Shown here: positions 43,383-51,803 of the stretch, one piece after another
How positions within the stretch are numbered: position 1 is the first letter of the stretch
Layout of the letters: every line of letters starts with the position of its first letter
Source: DASTFY01 sp963829955
GTDB taxonomy: Bacteria; Actinomycetota; Acidimicrobiia; Acidimicrobiales; Ilumatobacteraceae
DNA length: 64,000 bases
Reading direction: 5' to 3'
NCBI GenBank assembly: GCA_963829955.1
Contig: CAWHKS010000016.1
Span: forward strand, 65,850 to 129,849
Program-made: the position numbers and the translations under genes
The notes under the pieces: model-generated
Told to the model about the DNA's origin: nothing
The model's database searches: none
Seen by the model: the letters and a program-made list of their open reading frames with translations, nothing else

Positions 43383-44036
43383 ATGGGAGACATCGATCTG
43401 GCCGAGGCCGACCGCCTGCTCACCACAACGCGGGCCGTCCGCAAGCGTCTCGACCTGACCCGGCCGGTTCCGCACGAGCTCGTGCTCGAGTGCATCCGGG
43501 TGGCCGTGCAGGCGCCGGCGGGGGGGAACATCCAGCGCTGGCGTTGGCTGGTGGTCGACGACCCGGAGACGAAGTCCGGCCTGGCCGACCTGTACCGCCG
43601 CGCCTACGCGCCCTACATGGAGGAGCAGCGGGCCGCCGTCGCCACGTCCGGCCGGACCGACGCCGACCGCATCATGTCGAGCTCGGATTACCTCACCCAG
43701 CACCTCCAGGAGGTCCCGACGCTCGTCATCCCCTGCTTCCTCGGCCGCCCGGACGGGCTTGCTCAGGGGATGCTGGCCGGCCTCTACGGCTCGATCCTGC
43801 CTGCCGTCTGGAACTTCATGCTGGCCGCGCGCGCCCGTGGGCTGGGGACGGCGTGGACCACGCTGCACCTGGGGTACGAGGCGGAGGCCGGCGAGCTGCT
43901 CGGCATCCCGGACACCGTCAGCCAGGTCGCGCTGATCCCCGTCGCCTACTACACGGGCGACACGTTCAAGCCCGGCACCCGCCGCCCCGTGGAGGAGATC
44001 ACCTACCTCAACCGCTGGAAGCAGCCCATCGCCTGA
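43383..44036 (+). CDS. Nitroreductase family flavoprotein, 217 aa
   Basis: FMN-dependent oxidoreductase. TTTRAVRKRLDLTRPVP is the N-terminal FMN-binding motif, APAGGNIQRWRWLVV the second, and GLGTAWTTLHLGYE with GIPDTVSQVALIPVAYYTGD the C-terminal part. The start at 43383 puts the motif at the usual distance; an ATG at 43356 with GGAGG very close is an alternative. Substrate unknown. Confidence 0.9.
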   Translation: MGDIDLAEADRLLTTTRAVRKRLDLTRPVPHELVLECIRVAVQAPAGGNIQRWRWLVVDDPETKSGLADLYRRAYAPYMEEQRAAVATSGRTDADRIMSSSDYLTQHLQEVPTLVIPCFLGRPDGLAQGMLAGLYGSILPAVWNFMLAARARGLGTAWTTLHLGYEAEAGELLGIPDTVSQVALIPVAYYTGDTFKPGTRRPVEEITYLNRWKQPIA

Positions 44037-44062
44037 GGGGCGGCGCAGCTCCCCCCGGCGTC

Positions 44063-44500
44063 TCAGCGACCCTGGGTGATGTACTCGTAGAGCGCCTGGT
44101 TCTCGCTCTCGAGCTGGCCGAGGCGGAACTTCACGACGTCGCCGATCGACACGATGCCGGCGAGCGCTCCCTCGTCGTCAGCCACGGGCACGTGGCGGAT
44201 GCGCTGATCCGTCATCAGCCACATGAGCTGCTCCATGGTGTCCTTGTGGCCGCACGTCGTGACCTCACGGGTCATCAGATCGGCCACGCTGAGGTCGAGC
44301 GCGGCGGTCGAACGGGACCCCAGGCCGCGGACGACATCGCGCTCGGAGAGGATGCCGTCGATCGTGCGCCCGTCGGCCGACACGACCAGGGCCCCGACGC
44401 GGCGCTCGTTGAGCAGAGCGACCGCGTCGCGGACGCTGGCGTCAGGGGCGATCGTCGCCACCTCAGTGCCCTTCGCAGCCAGGATGCTCTGGACGTACAT
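44063..44500 (-). CDS. Two-CBS-domain protein, 145 aa
   Basis: Pair of CBS domains that binds adenine nucleotides and acts as a small sensor. First domain around VRDAVALLNERRVGALVVSA and GILSERDVVRGL, second around MWLMTDQRIRHVPVAD and GIVSIGDVVKFRL. The ATG at 44500 follows GGGAGG by five bases. Ends with a short helix ENQALYEYITQG, common in this family. Target protein unknown. Confidence 0.92.
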   Translation of the reverse strand: MYVQSILAAKGTEVATIAPDASVRDAVALLNERRVGALVVSADGRTIDGILSERDVVRGLGSRSTAALDLSVADLMTREVTTCGHKDTMEQLMWLMTDQRIRHVPVADDEGALAGIVSIGDVVKFRLGQLESENQALYEYITQGR

Positions 44501-44625
44501 CGAAACCTCCCCGACGTCCCCTCCGTCGTACCAGGTCACACTAGTGAATCCCGCCGTTCAGGTCGTCGCCGGGCACCGTATTCGGCCGGGTGAGGGCGGC
44601 GGTGCGACCCATAGGGTGGGGAGTC

Positions 44626-45537
44626 GTGGACGAGCAACGGCGGGGCATCGCGCTGGGGCTGGCGGCCTACCTCGTCTGGGGCTTCCTGACCGTCTACTGG
44701 AAGGCCCTGCAGGGGCTCAACGCCTTCCAGCTCATCGGCGCCCGCATCATCAGCTCGTTCGTGCTGCTGGCAGCGTTCCTCGTGCTCACCCGCCGCTGGC
44801 GGGGTCTCGGCATCCTCCGGCGGGACCGCTCCGTCCTGGGGCTGGTGACGATCGCCGCGGTGCTGCTCACGGCCAACTGGACCGCCTACGTCTGGGCCGT
44901 CGTCCACGACGACGTCATCCAGACCGCGCTCGGGTACTTCATCGCGCCCCTCGGCACGGTCCTCATCGGCGTGGTGGCGCTGCGCGAGCACCTCCGTCCG
45001 GCCCAGAAGGTCGCCCTCGCCCTGGCCGCGGTGGCCGTGGTCGAGCTGACGCTGTCCTACGGGCGGGTGCCGGTGGTGGCGCTGATCATCTCGACGTCCT
45101 GGGCCTTCTACGGGCTCCTCAAGCGGCGCATCCCGATGGGCGTGTTCGAGGGCCTGACCGGAGAGACGCTCGTCCTCCTCGTACCCGCAGTGGCCGTCGT
45201 CGCGCTCCCCGCGGTCGCCGGCCACGGGCTGGCCACGCAGGGTTCCACGGGCCAGATGGTCCTGGTGGTGTTCTCCGGCCTGGCGACCGCGACCCCGCTC
45301 CTGATGTTCGCCGGCTCGGCCCGACGGGTGCCGTTCACCCTGCTAGGGCCCATGCAGTACATCGTTCCGACGATCAACTTCCTGCTCGGCGTGTTCCTCT
45401 ACCACGAGCCACTCGCGGCCAGTCAGGTGGCGGGTTTCGCCCTCGTCTGGGTCGGCCTGATCATCTTCACGGTCGACAGCATCCGCGCCGCGCGCACCGC
45501 CCCGGCCGCGCCGGTGCCCGCTACCGTGGCCCCGTGA
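44626..45537 (+). CDS. rarD: RarD/EamA-type membrane transporter, 303 aa
   Basis: Ten-span drug/metabolite transporter of the RarD group. The N-terminal block GIALGLAAYLVWGFLTVYWK, TANWTAYVWAVVHDDVIQTA, LGYFIAPLGTVLIGV and LGPMQYIVPTINFLLGVF are the RarD signatures. The GTG at 44626 was chosen because GGGGAG lies just upstream. Overlaps the DUF4333 gene by GTGA. Confidence 0.92.
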   Translation: MDEQRRGIALGLAAYLVWGFLTVYWKALQGLNAFQLIGARIISSFVLLAAFLVLTRRWRGLGILRRDRSVLGLVTIAAVLLTANWTAYVWAVVHDDVIQTALGYFIAPLGTVLIGVVALREHLRPAQKVALALAAVAVVELTLSYGRVPVVALIISTSWAFYGLLKRRIPMGVFEGLTGETLVLLVPAVAVVALPAVAGHGLATQGSTGQMVLVVFSGLATATPLLMFAGSARRVPFTLLGPMQYIVPTINFLLGVFLYHEPLAASQVAGFALVWVGLIIFTVDSIRAARTAPAAPVPATVAP

Positions 45538-46274
45538 CTCGCACCCTGCTGGTGGGGCTGGGCGCGGCGGCGGTCCTGCTGGCTGCGTGCTCCCCCGACA
45601 AGACCGAATTCCGCGACGCTGCCGCTGGCGTGATCGAGGGTGACCTCGCGGAGAACCTGGCCATCGAGGAGCTGGACGCGAGCTGCGAGGACCCCGGCTC
45701 GAAGGACGTGGGCACGACGTTCGTGTGCACCGCCACGACTCCCGACGGCGAGGAGCTCACCTTCAACGCGGAGATCCGGGAGGACGACGAGGTCTTCGTC
45801 TACACGACGAACTACGACCGGGTGGCGAAGATCCTCATCGAAGGCCAGTTGGCCTCGAGCCTGGGGGCGGAGAGCCTGACGACGGCGTGCGAGCAGCCCG
45901 GTTCGACGGAGGTCGGGACCACCTTCACGTGCACGGCCGATCTGGCGAGCGGCGACACCATCACCATCGATGCCCAGGTGCAGGAGGGCGGCGAGGTCGC
46001 CGTCCAGACGACCAACGTCCTGACGCCGGAGAACCTGGTCACCATCGAGTCCGAGGCGGCCCGGATCCTCAGCGAGCAGGTGGGCCAGACGCTGCCGGCG
46101 GAGAACATCGACTGCGGGACGGAGCCGATCGTCGCCGAGGCGGGCGAGCCGTTCGTGTGCGCGCTGATCGATCCGGCGGACGCCAGCAGCGTCTACGACG
46201 CCATGATCACGCTCGACGACCTCACCAACCCGACCCAATTGGACGTCGAGGTCGCCAGCGCGCCGAGGGGCTGA
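45534..46274 (+). CDS. Lipoprotein with three DUF4333-like repeats, 246 aa
   Basis: Signal peptide with lipobox LLAAC, then three tandem repeats of about 65-70 residues. Each has a conserved Cys pair: ASCEDPGSKDVGTTFVCTA, TACEQPGSTEVGTTFTCTA and IDCGTEPI...EPFVCALID. DUF4333 domains are known from actinobacterial secreted proteins of unknown function; disulfides within each repeat are likely. The third repeat is the most diverged. Starts at GTG 45534, overlapping the rarD stop. Confidence 0.85.
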   Translation: MTRTLLVGLGAAAVLLAACSPDKTEFRDAAAGVIEGDLAENLAIEELDASCEDPGSKDVGTTFVCTATTPDGEELTFNAEIREDDEVFVYTTNYDRVAKILIEGQLASSLGAESLTTACEQPGSTEVGTTFTCTADLASGDTITIDAQVQEGGEVAVQTTNVLTPENLVTIESEAARILSEQVGQTLPAENIDCGTEPIVAEAGEPFVCALIDPADASSVYDAMITLDDLTNPTQLDVEVASAPRG

Positions 46275-46277
46275 GCC

Positions 46278-47435
46278 TCAGGTAGACAAGACAGTGCAGG
46301 CGCTGATCCCCGGCGCGCCGTACACGTGGGTGAACGCGGTGCGAGGGTCATCCGGCACCTGACGGGCCCCGGCCCGCCCCCGGAGCTGCAGCACGCTCTC
46401 GTACACCTGCCGGAGGCCCGACGCGCCGATGGGCTCGCCGTTGGCGAGGCAGCCTCCGTCGGTATTGACGGGTAGCCGACCGCCGATGTCGGTCTCGCCG
46501 AGCTGGATCATGTCCTCCTGCTCGCCGTCCTGGCACAAGCCCGTCTCGGCCAGGTGCATCACCTCGGCCCCGGACTCGGTGTCCTGGACCTGCGCCACGT
46601 CGATGTCGTCGGGCCCGATCCCGGCCATCTCGAACGCACCGCGGGCCGCGTCGACGGTCGGGCTCGGCCCACGCTCGGGCGCCAGCCAGGGCGAGAACAC
46701 CTCGAAGCTCCCGAACGGGCGGCTGCGCAGCACTGCGGAGCGGAGGTAGACGGGCGCGTCGGTGAAGCGCGACGCCAGATCGCCCCGGCAGAGCACGAGC
46801 GCCACCCCGCCCTCCCCCGGCGAGCAGAACATGTACTGCGTCAGCGGGTGCGAGAGCATCGGGCCGTTGAGCACCTCCTCTTCGGAGAGCGGTTTGCGGC
46901 GCCAGGCGTTCTCGTTCAGCGAGCCGTTGCGGAACGCCTTGACCGCCACCTTGGCCAGCGTGCTGGCGGTGATGCCGTGGTCGTGCATGTACCGCTGGAT
47001 CTTCAGGCCGAAGAACTGCGTGGTCAGCATGAGCCCGGTGTCGCCGTACCAGTCGCCCAGGCCCCAGTCGGCGGGCTTGGGATCGAACGCGCCCCGCGGG
47101 TGCTTGTCGAACCCGATGGCCATGACCACATCGGCGGCGCCGGCGTTGATGGCGTTGTAGCCGCTGATCAGCGCGCTCCCGCCGGTGGCGCAGCCGTTGG
47201 CGACGTTGATGAACGGCACGCCGGTCAACCCGAGCGTGCTGACCATGGTGTCCGGCTTGCCCGCGGCGTCGGAACCGCCGAAGGCGAACTGGATGTCGTT
47301 CCACGTGCACGACGCGTCGGCCAGCGCCCGGCGCACGGCCACCGCGCCCTGCTCCATCCCCGTCGACTCGTGCCGCCCGAAGGGGTGGATCCCGGCGCCC
47401 ACGATGGCCACATCGCTGCTGTTGCCAGCGCTCAT
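46278..47435 (-). CDS. Thiolase-family protein (lipid-transfer/SCP2-thiolase-like), 385 aa
   Basis: Thiolase-fold enzyme of the type paired with DUF35 proteins in actinobacteria. DVAIVGAGIHPFGRH opens the protein, INVANGCATGGSALISG holds the nucleophile-region Cys, and DGGCLANGEPIGASGLRQ is the C-terminal active-site region. With DUF35 partners such proteins often cleave or condense steroid- or acyl-CoA side chains. Start ATG at 47435, after AAGGAG and overlapping the DUF35 stop (ATGA). Confidence 0.9.
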   Translation of the reverse strand: MSAGNSSDVAIVGAGIHPFGRHESTGMEQGAVAVRRALADASCTWNDIQFAFGGSDAAGKPDTMVSTLGLTGVPFINVANGCATGGSALISGYNAINAGAADVVMAIGFDKHPRGAFDPKPADWGLGDWYGDTGLMLTTQFFGLKIQRYMHDHGITASTLAKVAVKAFRNGSLNENAWRRKPLSEEEVLNGPMLSHPLTQYMFCSPGEGGVALVLCRGDLASRFTDAPVYLRSAVLRSRPFGSFEVFSPWLAPERGPSPTVDAARGAFEMAGIGPDDIDVAQVQDTESGAEVMHLAETGLCQDGEQEDMIQLGETDIGGRLPVNTDGGCLANGEPIGASGLRQVYESVLQLRGRAGARQVPDDPRTAFTHVYGAPGISACTVLST

Positions 47436-47905
47436 GTCTGCTCTCCTTCCTCGACCGGCGCGAAGGCGAACGTCACCACCTCGGTCCCGTCGTCGTCGGT
47501 CGTGAACGGCACGATGACCAGCTCGACCGGCATGCCGATGGCCAGCCGGTCGGGATCGTTCTCGGTGAGGCGGGACTCGACGATCACGCCACCGGCAATC
47601 CCGTCGTCGCCATCGAGATCGAGCTGCACGTAGCCCACCCCGTAAGGTTCGAACGTCTGGGGCGTCTCCTTGCCCGCGTAGGGCGGCGACTTCGGCAGGA
47701 AGCCCTGGATCGTCCAGCTCCACAGCCGGCCCTGCCGGGGCAGCAGCACGTCCTCGACGACGGTCGACGACGTCCGCGGGCACGAGGCCTGCCTTGGGAA
47801 GGTGATGACGCCGCTCTCGGGGAACCGGCTGCCGATGAGTTGCGGCTCGTCGGCCGGCCAGGTGAACAGACCGGCGACGACGGGCCGTCGGACCGGGGAC
47901 GTCAC
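47432..47905 (-). CDS. DUF35 OB-fold protein with degenerate zinc ribbon, 157 aa
   Basis: Acyl-CoA-associated DUF35 protein, normally a zinc ribbon plus OB fold partner of a thiolase. The ribbon position FPRQASCPRTSS has a single Cys where CPxC is usual, and no second Cys pair is present, so zinc binding is probably lost. The OB-fold part (YGVGYVQLDLDGDDGIAGG, IGMPVELVIVPF) is normal. GTG at 47905 overlaps the tetR stop; its own stop overlaps the thiolase gene. Confidence 0.86.
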   Translation of the reverse strand: MTSPVRRPVVAGLFTWPADEPQLIGSRFPESGVITFPRQASCPRTSSTVVEDVLLPRQGRLWSWTIQGFLPKSPPYAGKETPQTFEPYGVGYVQLDLDGDDGIAGGVIVESRLTENDPDRLAIGMPVELVIVPFTTDDDGTEVVTFAFAPVEEGEQT

Positions 47906-48531
47906 GGCACCCTCTCGGCGAGCAGCGTGCCACCGACCAGCCGCTCCAACACCGTGACCGCGGCCGCGTGGCGATCGGGGTCGCCGCTCACGTTGGAGAA
48001 GCGGGCCAGTCCGGCCAGCACGGCGTTGAGGAGGTCCTCCACCGCGGCGGGGTCCACGTCGGGCGCCAGCTCGCCCCGCTCGAGGGCGTCGCCGACGAGC
48101 CGGTGCATGAAGATGTTCGTGCGGGACACCATCGGCCGCAGCTTCTCACGGAGCTCCGGATGGCGCTGCACCTCGGGCGAGACGCCGATGACGAAGCCGG
48201 CCAGCGACGGGTCCCGGCGGTTCAGCTCCACGGCTGCCTCCAGCACGGCCCGGAAGCGGTCGATGAAGTTGTCGTGGACGAACGCCTTCTCGAACTCGCC
48301 GTAGACCAGGTCCTGCACCTGCCCGTACACCTGGCCGTAGAGGTCTGCCTTGGACGCGGTGTAGTGGTACAGCGCGCCGGTCGTCACACCGGCGTCGGTG
48401 GCGATGTCCCGGTTCGTCGTGGCGTCGTAGCCGCGGGAGGCGAACGAGCGCCGCGCCGCGGTGAGGATTCGCCCCCGGGTGAGGGTGGAGTCGACGGCCG
48501 GCGGCCGGCCGAGGCGGCGGGCGCTCGTCAC
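47902..48531 (-). CDS. TetR-family regulator, 209 aa
   Basis: One-component repressor. The helix-turn-helix region is typical: ILTAARRSFASRGYDATTNR, then IATDAGVTTGALYHYTASKA. The C-terminal ligand domain has FIDRFRAVLEAAVELNRRDP. It sits inside the operon, coupled to the enoyl-CoA hydratase before it and the DUF35 gene after it (GTGA at both), so it probably senses a CoA thioester of the pathway. Start GTG at 48531. Confidence 0.92.
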   Translation of the reverse strand: MTSARRLGRPPAVDSTLTRGRILTAARRSFASRGYDATTNRDIATDAGVTTGALYHYTASKADLYGQVYGQVQDLVYGEFEKAFVHDNFIDRFRAVLEAAVELNRRDPSLAGFVIGVSPEVQRHPELREKLRPMVSRTNIFMHRLVGDALERGELAPDVDPAAVEDLLNAVLAGLARFSNVSGDPDRHAAAVTVLERLVGGTLLAERVP

Positions 48532-49364
48532 GGTGCCTGCTCCGGGGCGTGAGCGGGGCCGGGGTCGACGGCGACACCGAACCGGACCCGGTTGTGGGCG
48601 TGGGCCAGGTGTTGCATCGAGAAGGCGGCCTTGAGCGCCGTGAGCTGGCCCTGCGCCTCCAGCGCCTGGTTGACGCTCTCCTTGGCCAGCTTGAGGGCGA
48701 AGCTGGGCCGTTGCGCGATGCGATCGGCGAGGTCCATCGTGAAGGACCGCAGCTCCTCCGCGGGCACGACGTGGTTGACCATGCCGAGCTGGCGGGCTTC
48801 CTCGGCCGTGACCCAGTCCCCCGTGAACAGCAGCTCCTTGGCTTTGCGGGCCCCGAGCTCCCACGGGTGGGCGAAGTACTCGACGCCGTTGACCCCCATG
48901 CCGACCACGGGGTCCGAGAACAGCGCGTCATCGGCGGCGACGATCACGTCGGCCACCCACAGCAGCATCAGCCCACCGGCGATCGTCTTGCCCTGGGCGG
49001 CAGCGAGCAGCGGCTTGGGCAGGTTCCGCCACCGCCAGCACATGTGGAAGTAGACCTCCTCCTCCCACGCCATGTGCCCTTCCTGACCGTCCCGCCCGAA
49101 GCCGCCGTATGGGCCGACGACGTCGAACTGCTTCATGCTCTCGGTGTCGCGCATGTCGTGGCCCGAGCAGAAGTGGGGGCCGTCGGCTTGGAGCACGATG
49201 ACCTTCACGTCTTTGCGACGGCTGGCATCGTCGAACGCCGCGTTGAGCTCGTACGTCATGCGCTTGTTCTGCGCGTTGCGGGTCTCGGGCCGGTCGAGGG
49301 TGATCGTGGCGATGCCGTGCTCGCCCGCATCCAGGACGTCGTACCTGATGGTCTCGAACTCCAT
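48528..49364 (-). CDS. Enoyl-CoA hydratase/isomerase family protein, 278 aa
   Basis: Crotonase-fold enzyme. The oxyanion-hole strands are HFCSGHDMRD and GKTIAGGLMLLWVAD; TLDRPETRNAQNKRM is the usual N-terminal block. The substrate is unclear; the C-terminal half, with PWELGARKAKELLFTGDWVT, matches hydratases of this group. The ATG at 49364 lies 33 bases after the paralogous gene upstream. Confidence 0.92.
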   Translation of the reverse strand: MEFETIRYDVLDAGEHGIATITLDRPETRNAQNKRMTYELNAAFDDASRRKDVKVIVLQADGPHFCSGHDMRDTESMKQFDVVGPYGGFGRDGQEGHMAWEEEVYFHMCWRWRNLPKPLLAAAQGKTIAGGLMLLWVADVIVAADDALFSDPVVGMGVNGVEYFAHPWELGARKAKELLFTGDWVTAEEARQLGMVNHVVPAEELRSFTMDLADRIAQRPSFALKLAKESVNQALEAQGQLTALKAAFSMQHLAHAHNRVRFGVAVDPGPAHAPEQAP

Positions 49365-49396
49365 CGACCTCGCTCCGTCCCGCTCGACTGTAGAGG

Positions 49397-50249
49397 TCAC
49401 GGATCCGCTGGGCCTGGTCCGGAGCTGGTCCGATAGTCGCCGAATTGCGCGTCGCGGGCGTCGAGCGCCGCGGTCACGCCCTTGGTCAGCTCTTGGAAGT
49501 AGGCCCGACTCGACCGCTGGTGGAAGCCGAGGGCGTTGATGTCGGCCGTGGCCCGCATGGCGTCGCGCATGCCCATGACCTCCATGGCCCGGTGCACGAC
49601 GCGCTTGTTGAGGGCCTGGAGGTCCGGTGGCACCTTGGCGACCCGCGCCGCGACGGCCAGGACAGCCTCCTCGAGCTCGTCGGCCGGAAAGGCCCGGTTG
49701 GCGAACCCCGCCTCCACGGCGTCGACCCCGGACATGGAATCCCCCGTCAGCATGGACTCCATGGCCCGCCGCCATCCGAGCAGCCACGGGTGCCACGCCA
49801 TGTCGGGCGAGCTCATGAGGCGCACGGGGGGGTACCCGATCTGCGCGTCCTCGGCGACGTAGACGAGGTCGCACGCCGTGGCCAGCTCGGTGCCGCCGGC
49901 CAGGCAGTAGCCGTGCACCTGGGCGATGAGCGGGCGTCGCCATGTCCATCATCTCGAACCAGCCCTGGAGCACGTGCCGGGCCCAGCTTCCGTCGGCCAC
50001 GGTCGCCGGCCACGGGAGCGGTTCGTTGCGGTCCTGGGCGAGGTCGTAGCCGGCGGAGAAGCAGGGACCGGCACCCCGGATGACGATCACCCGCACCCCG
50101 GGGTCGGCGTCGCCGGCCCGGAGCTGCTCGAACAGCTGGGTCCGCAGCGCGTTGGAGAGCGCGTTGCGCTTGGCGGGCCGGTTGAGGGTCAGGCGGCGGA
50201 CGGACGGTGCCGGGTCATCGGCCAAGCACCAGAGCGTCGCCAGGATCAT
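49397..50249 (-). CDS. Second enoyl-CoA hydratase family protein (one-base frame break)
   Basis: Crotonase-fold paralogue. The first frame gives RRLTLNRPAKRNALSNALR and GPCFSAGYDLAQDRNEPLPW; near 49930 it breaks, and the frame one base on gives PLIAQVHGYCLAGGTELATA (second oxyanion strand) and continues to 49397. Deleting one base yields 283 residues, a normal length. The start at 50249 (MILATLWCLAD) is preferred; a 15-bp tandem repeat lies just upstream (about 50258-50287) in the longer version. Confidence 0.88.
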
Positions 50250-50335
50250 CCGCGGCCGCTGCGTCCACGGGTGCTGCGTCCACGGCCGGAATCTAACCAT
50301 CGGGTCAGTTCGGTCGAAAGCGGTCCGGGACGCGC

Positions 50336-50368
50336 CCGGGGCCGGTGGTGGTGCACCACCGGCCCCGG
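50336..50368 (-). terminator. Perfect 15-bp hairpin after the binding-protein gene
   Basis: CCGGGGCCGGTGGTG and its exact complement are separated by GTG, starting 22 bases past the binding-protein stop. No T-run follows on the minus strand. It could end transcription, or stabilise the mRNA for the abundant binding protein so that the enzyme genes below are expressed less. Confidence 0.6.
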
Positions 50369-50390
50369 AACACTCACGATGCCGTGCGGA

Positions 50391-51803
50391 TCACCCGCCG
50401 AAGACGCCGCCCGTCCCTTCGGCGTCGACCTCGACGCCCTCCGCGGTCTTGTAGCCCGTGGCGGCCGGGTCGAACTCGGCCATGACGCCGTACTCGGAGA
50501 TGTACGCGTCGGACACGCCGTCGACGTGGGCCACGCCGCCGAGCGCCAAGGGCGCCTCGACGTCGAACGACCAGAACGCGTTCATGAGGTTGGCCCTGGT
50601 GAGGCCGCCCTCCATCGCCGCGGCGCGGGTCAGCGCATCGGTGATGAGGAACGCCGCGTTGTAGCCGGTGGCCACGTTGCCGATGTTGGGATCGACACCG
50701 GCGCCGAACTCGCCCACGTCGGCCAGGTACTGCTGCATCGCCGGGTCGTCCGCGAAGGCCGGATCGGCCGGATCCTTGAGCACCACCAGCGTGTGGACGT
50801 TGGCGGCCGCCTCACCGGCCGGGACCATGAACTGCTCGATGGCCTGGCAGGTGTAGGAGTTGATGATCGGGCCCGTGAAGCCGCCCTGGCGGGCGAGGGT
50901 CATCAGGCTGGTGCAGAACGTGGACGTCGTCCCGCCGATGATGACGTCCGGGCCGGCCGCCAGCAGCTGCGTGACCTCGTTCGAGAGGTCCGACGTGGGC
51001 TCGTGCACCACGTCGGCCACGATCTCCAGGCCTTCCGCCGGCAACAGCTCGGCCAACGCCTCCTTGTAGGTCTTGCCGAAGTCGTTGTTGAACGTCAACA
51101 GGGCGACCTTCGTGGCATCAGGGAACTTCTCCTTGATGAACTGCGTCCACACGTTCGCTTCGACCGTGTAGGACGGGATGCCGCCCGTGGTCCACGGGAA
51201 GTTGGCAGGATCGCCCCAGTTCGGGAAGCCCGTGCCGACCAGCGCCTGCGGCACGCAGGCGTCGGCGTACAGCTGCCGGGTGCCGGCGACGTTCGGCGTG
51301 CCGATCTGGAAGACCGAGGCGAACACCTGGTCGCCCTCGAGTGCCTCCTGCACTGCCGGAGCCGACTTCGCCGGGTCGTAGGCGTCGTCCTTGGTGATGA
51401 CCTCAACCGGGTGGCCTTCGATCCCACCGTCGGCGTTCAGCTTGTCGAAGTAGACCTTCATGCCCTGGCCGATGACGCCGAAGGCGGCCAGCGGACCCGT
51501 CTGCGGGCCGATGAAGGCCAGCTTGATGGGCTCGCCATCCGCGAGCGCCGTCGTGGCCTCGGGCGGGCAGGCGTCGGTCGGCACCTGGAAGGCCGCCGCG
51601 GCCGGTGCGTCGGTGGCCGGGGCCTCAGAAGCCGGAGCCTCCGTCGCCGGGGCCTCCGTGGCCGGGGCCTCAGAAGCCGGAGCCTCCGTCGCCGGAGCCT
51701 CGGTGTCGGCACTTCCGCCGTCGTCGTCGCTGCCACAGGCCGCGGCGACGAGGGCCAGAGCGGTGATCGGCATGGCAACACGCCAACGCCACGATGGCTT
51801 CAT
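50391..51803 (-). CDS. HAAT ABC transporter substrate-binding lipoprotein, 470 aa
   Basis: Binding protein of the second importer. ATG at 51803 after AAGGGGGAGAACC; lipobox VAAAC; a repetitive linker of EAPATEAPASEAP type (residues about 35-70); then the periplasmic-binding fold (IKLAFIGPQTGPLAAFGVIG, VALLTFNNDFGKTYKEAL). The ATG shares a base with the livM stop (TGATG), so the binding protein is last in the transporter part of the operon instead of first. Ligand unknown. Confidence 0.93.
   Translation of the reverse strand: MKPSWRWRVAMPITALALVAAACGSDDDGGSADTEAPATEAPASEAPATEAPATEAPASEAPATDAPAAAAFQVPTDACPPEATTALADGEPIKLAFIGPQTGPLAAFGVIGQGMKVYFDKLNADGGIEGHPVEVITKDDAYDPAKSAPAVQEALEGDQVFASVFQIGTPNVAGTRQLYADACVPQALVGTGFPNWGDPANFPWTTGGIPSYTVEANVWTQFIKEKFPDATKVALLTFNNDFGKTYKEALAELLPAEGLEIVADVVHEPTSDLSNEVTQLLAAGPDVIIGGTTSTFCTSLMTLARQGGFTGPIINSYTCQAIEQFMVPAGEAAANVHTLVVLKDPADPAFADDPAMQQYLADVGEFGAGVDPNIGNVATGYNAAFLITDALTRAAAMEGGLTRANLMNAFWSFDVEAPLALGGVAHVDGVSDAYISEYGVMAEFDPAATGYKTAEGVEVDAEGTGGVFGG

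Noticed and set aside
42233..44593. A long plus-strand frame opposite the DrrA gene
   Set aside because: It is antisense to clear Walker motifs and has no start site or homology.
51595..51715. A repeat array that might be a CRISPR or regulatory repeat
   Set aside because: It encodes the EAPATEAPASEAP linker of the binding protein; repeats are in frame and have no spacers.
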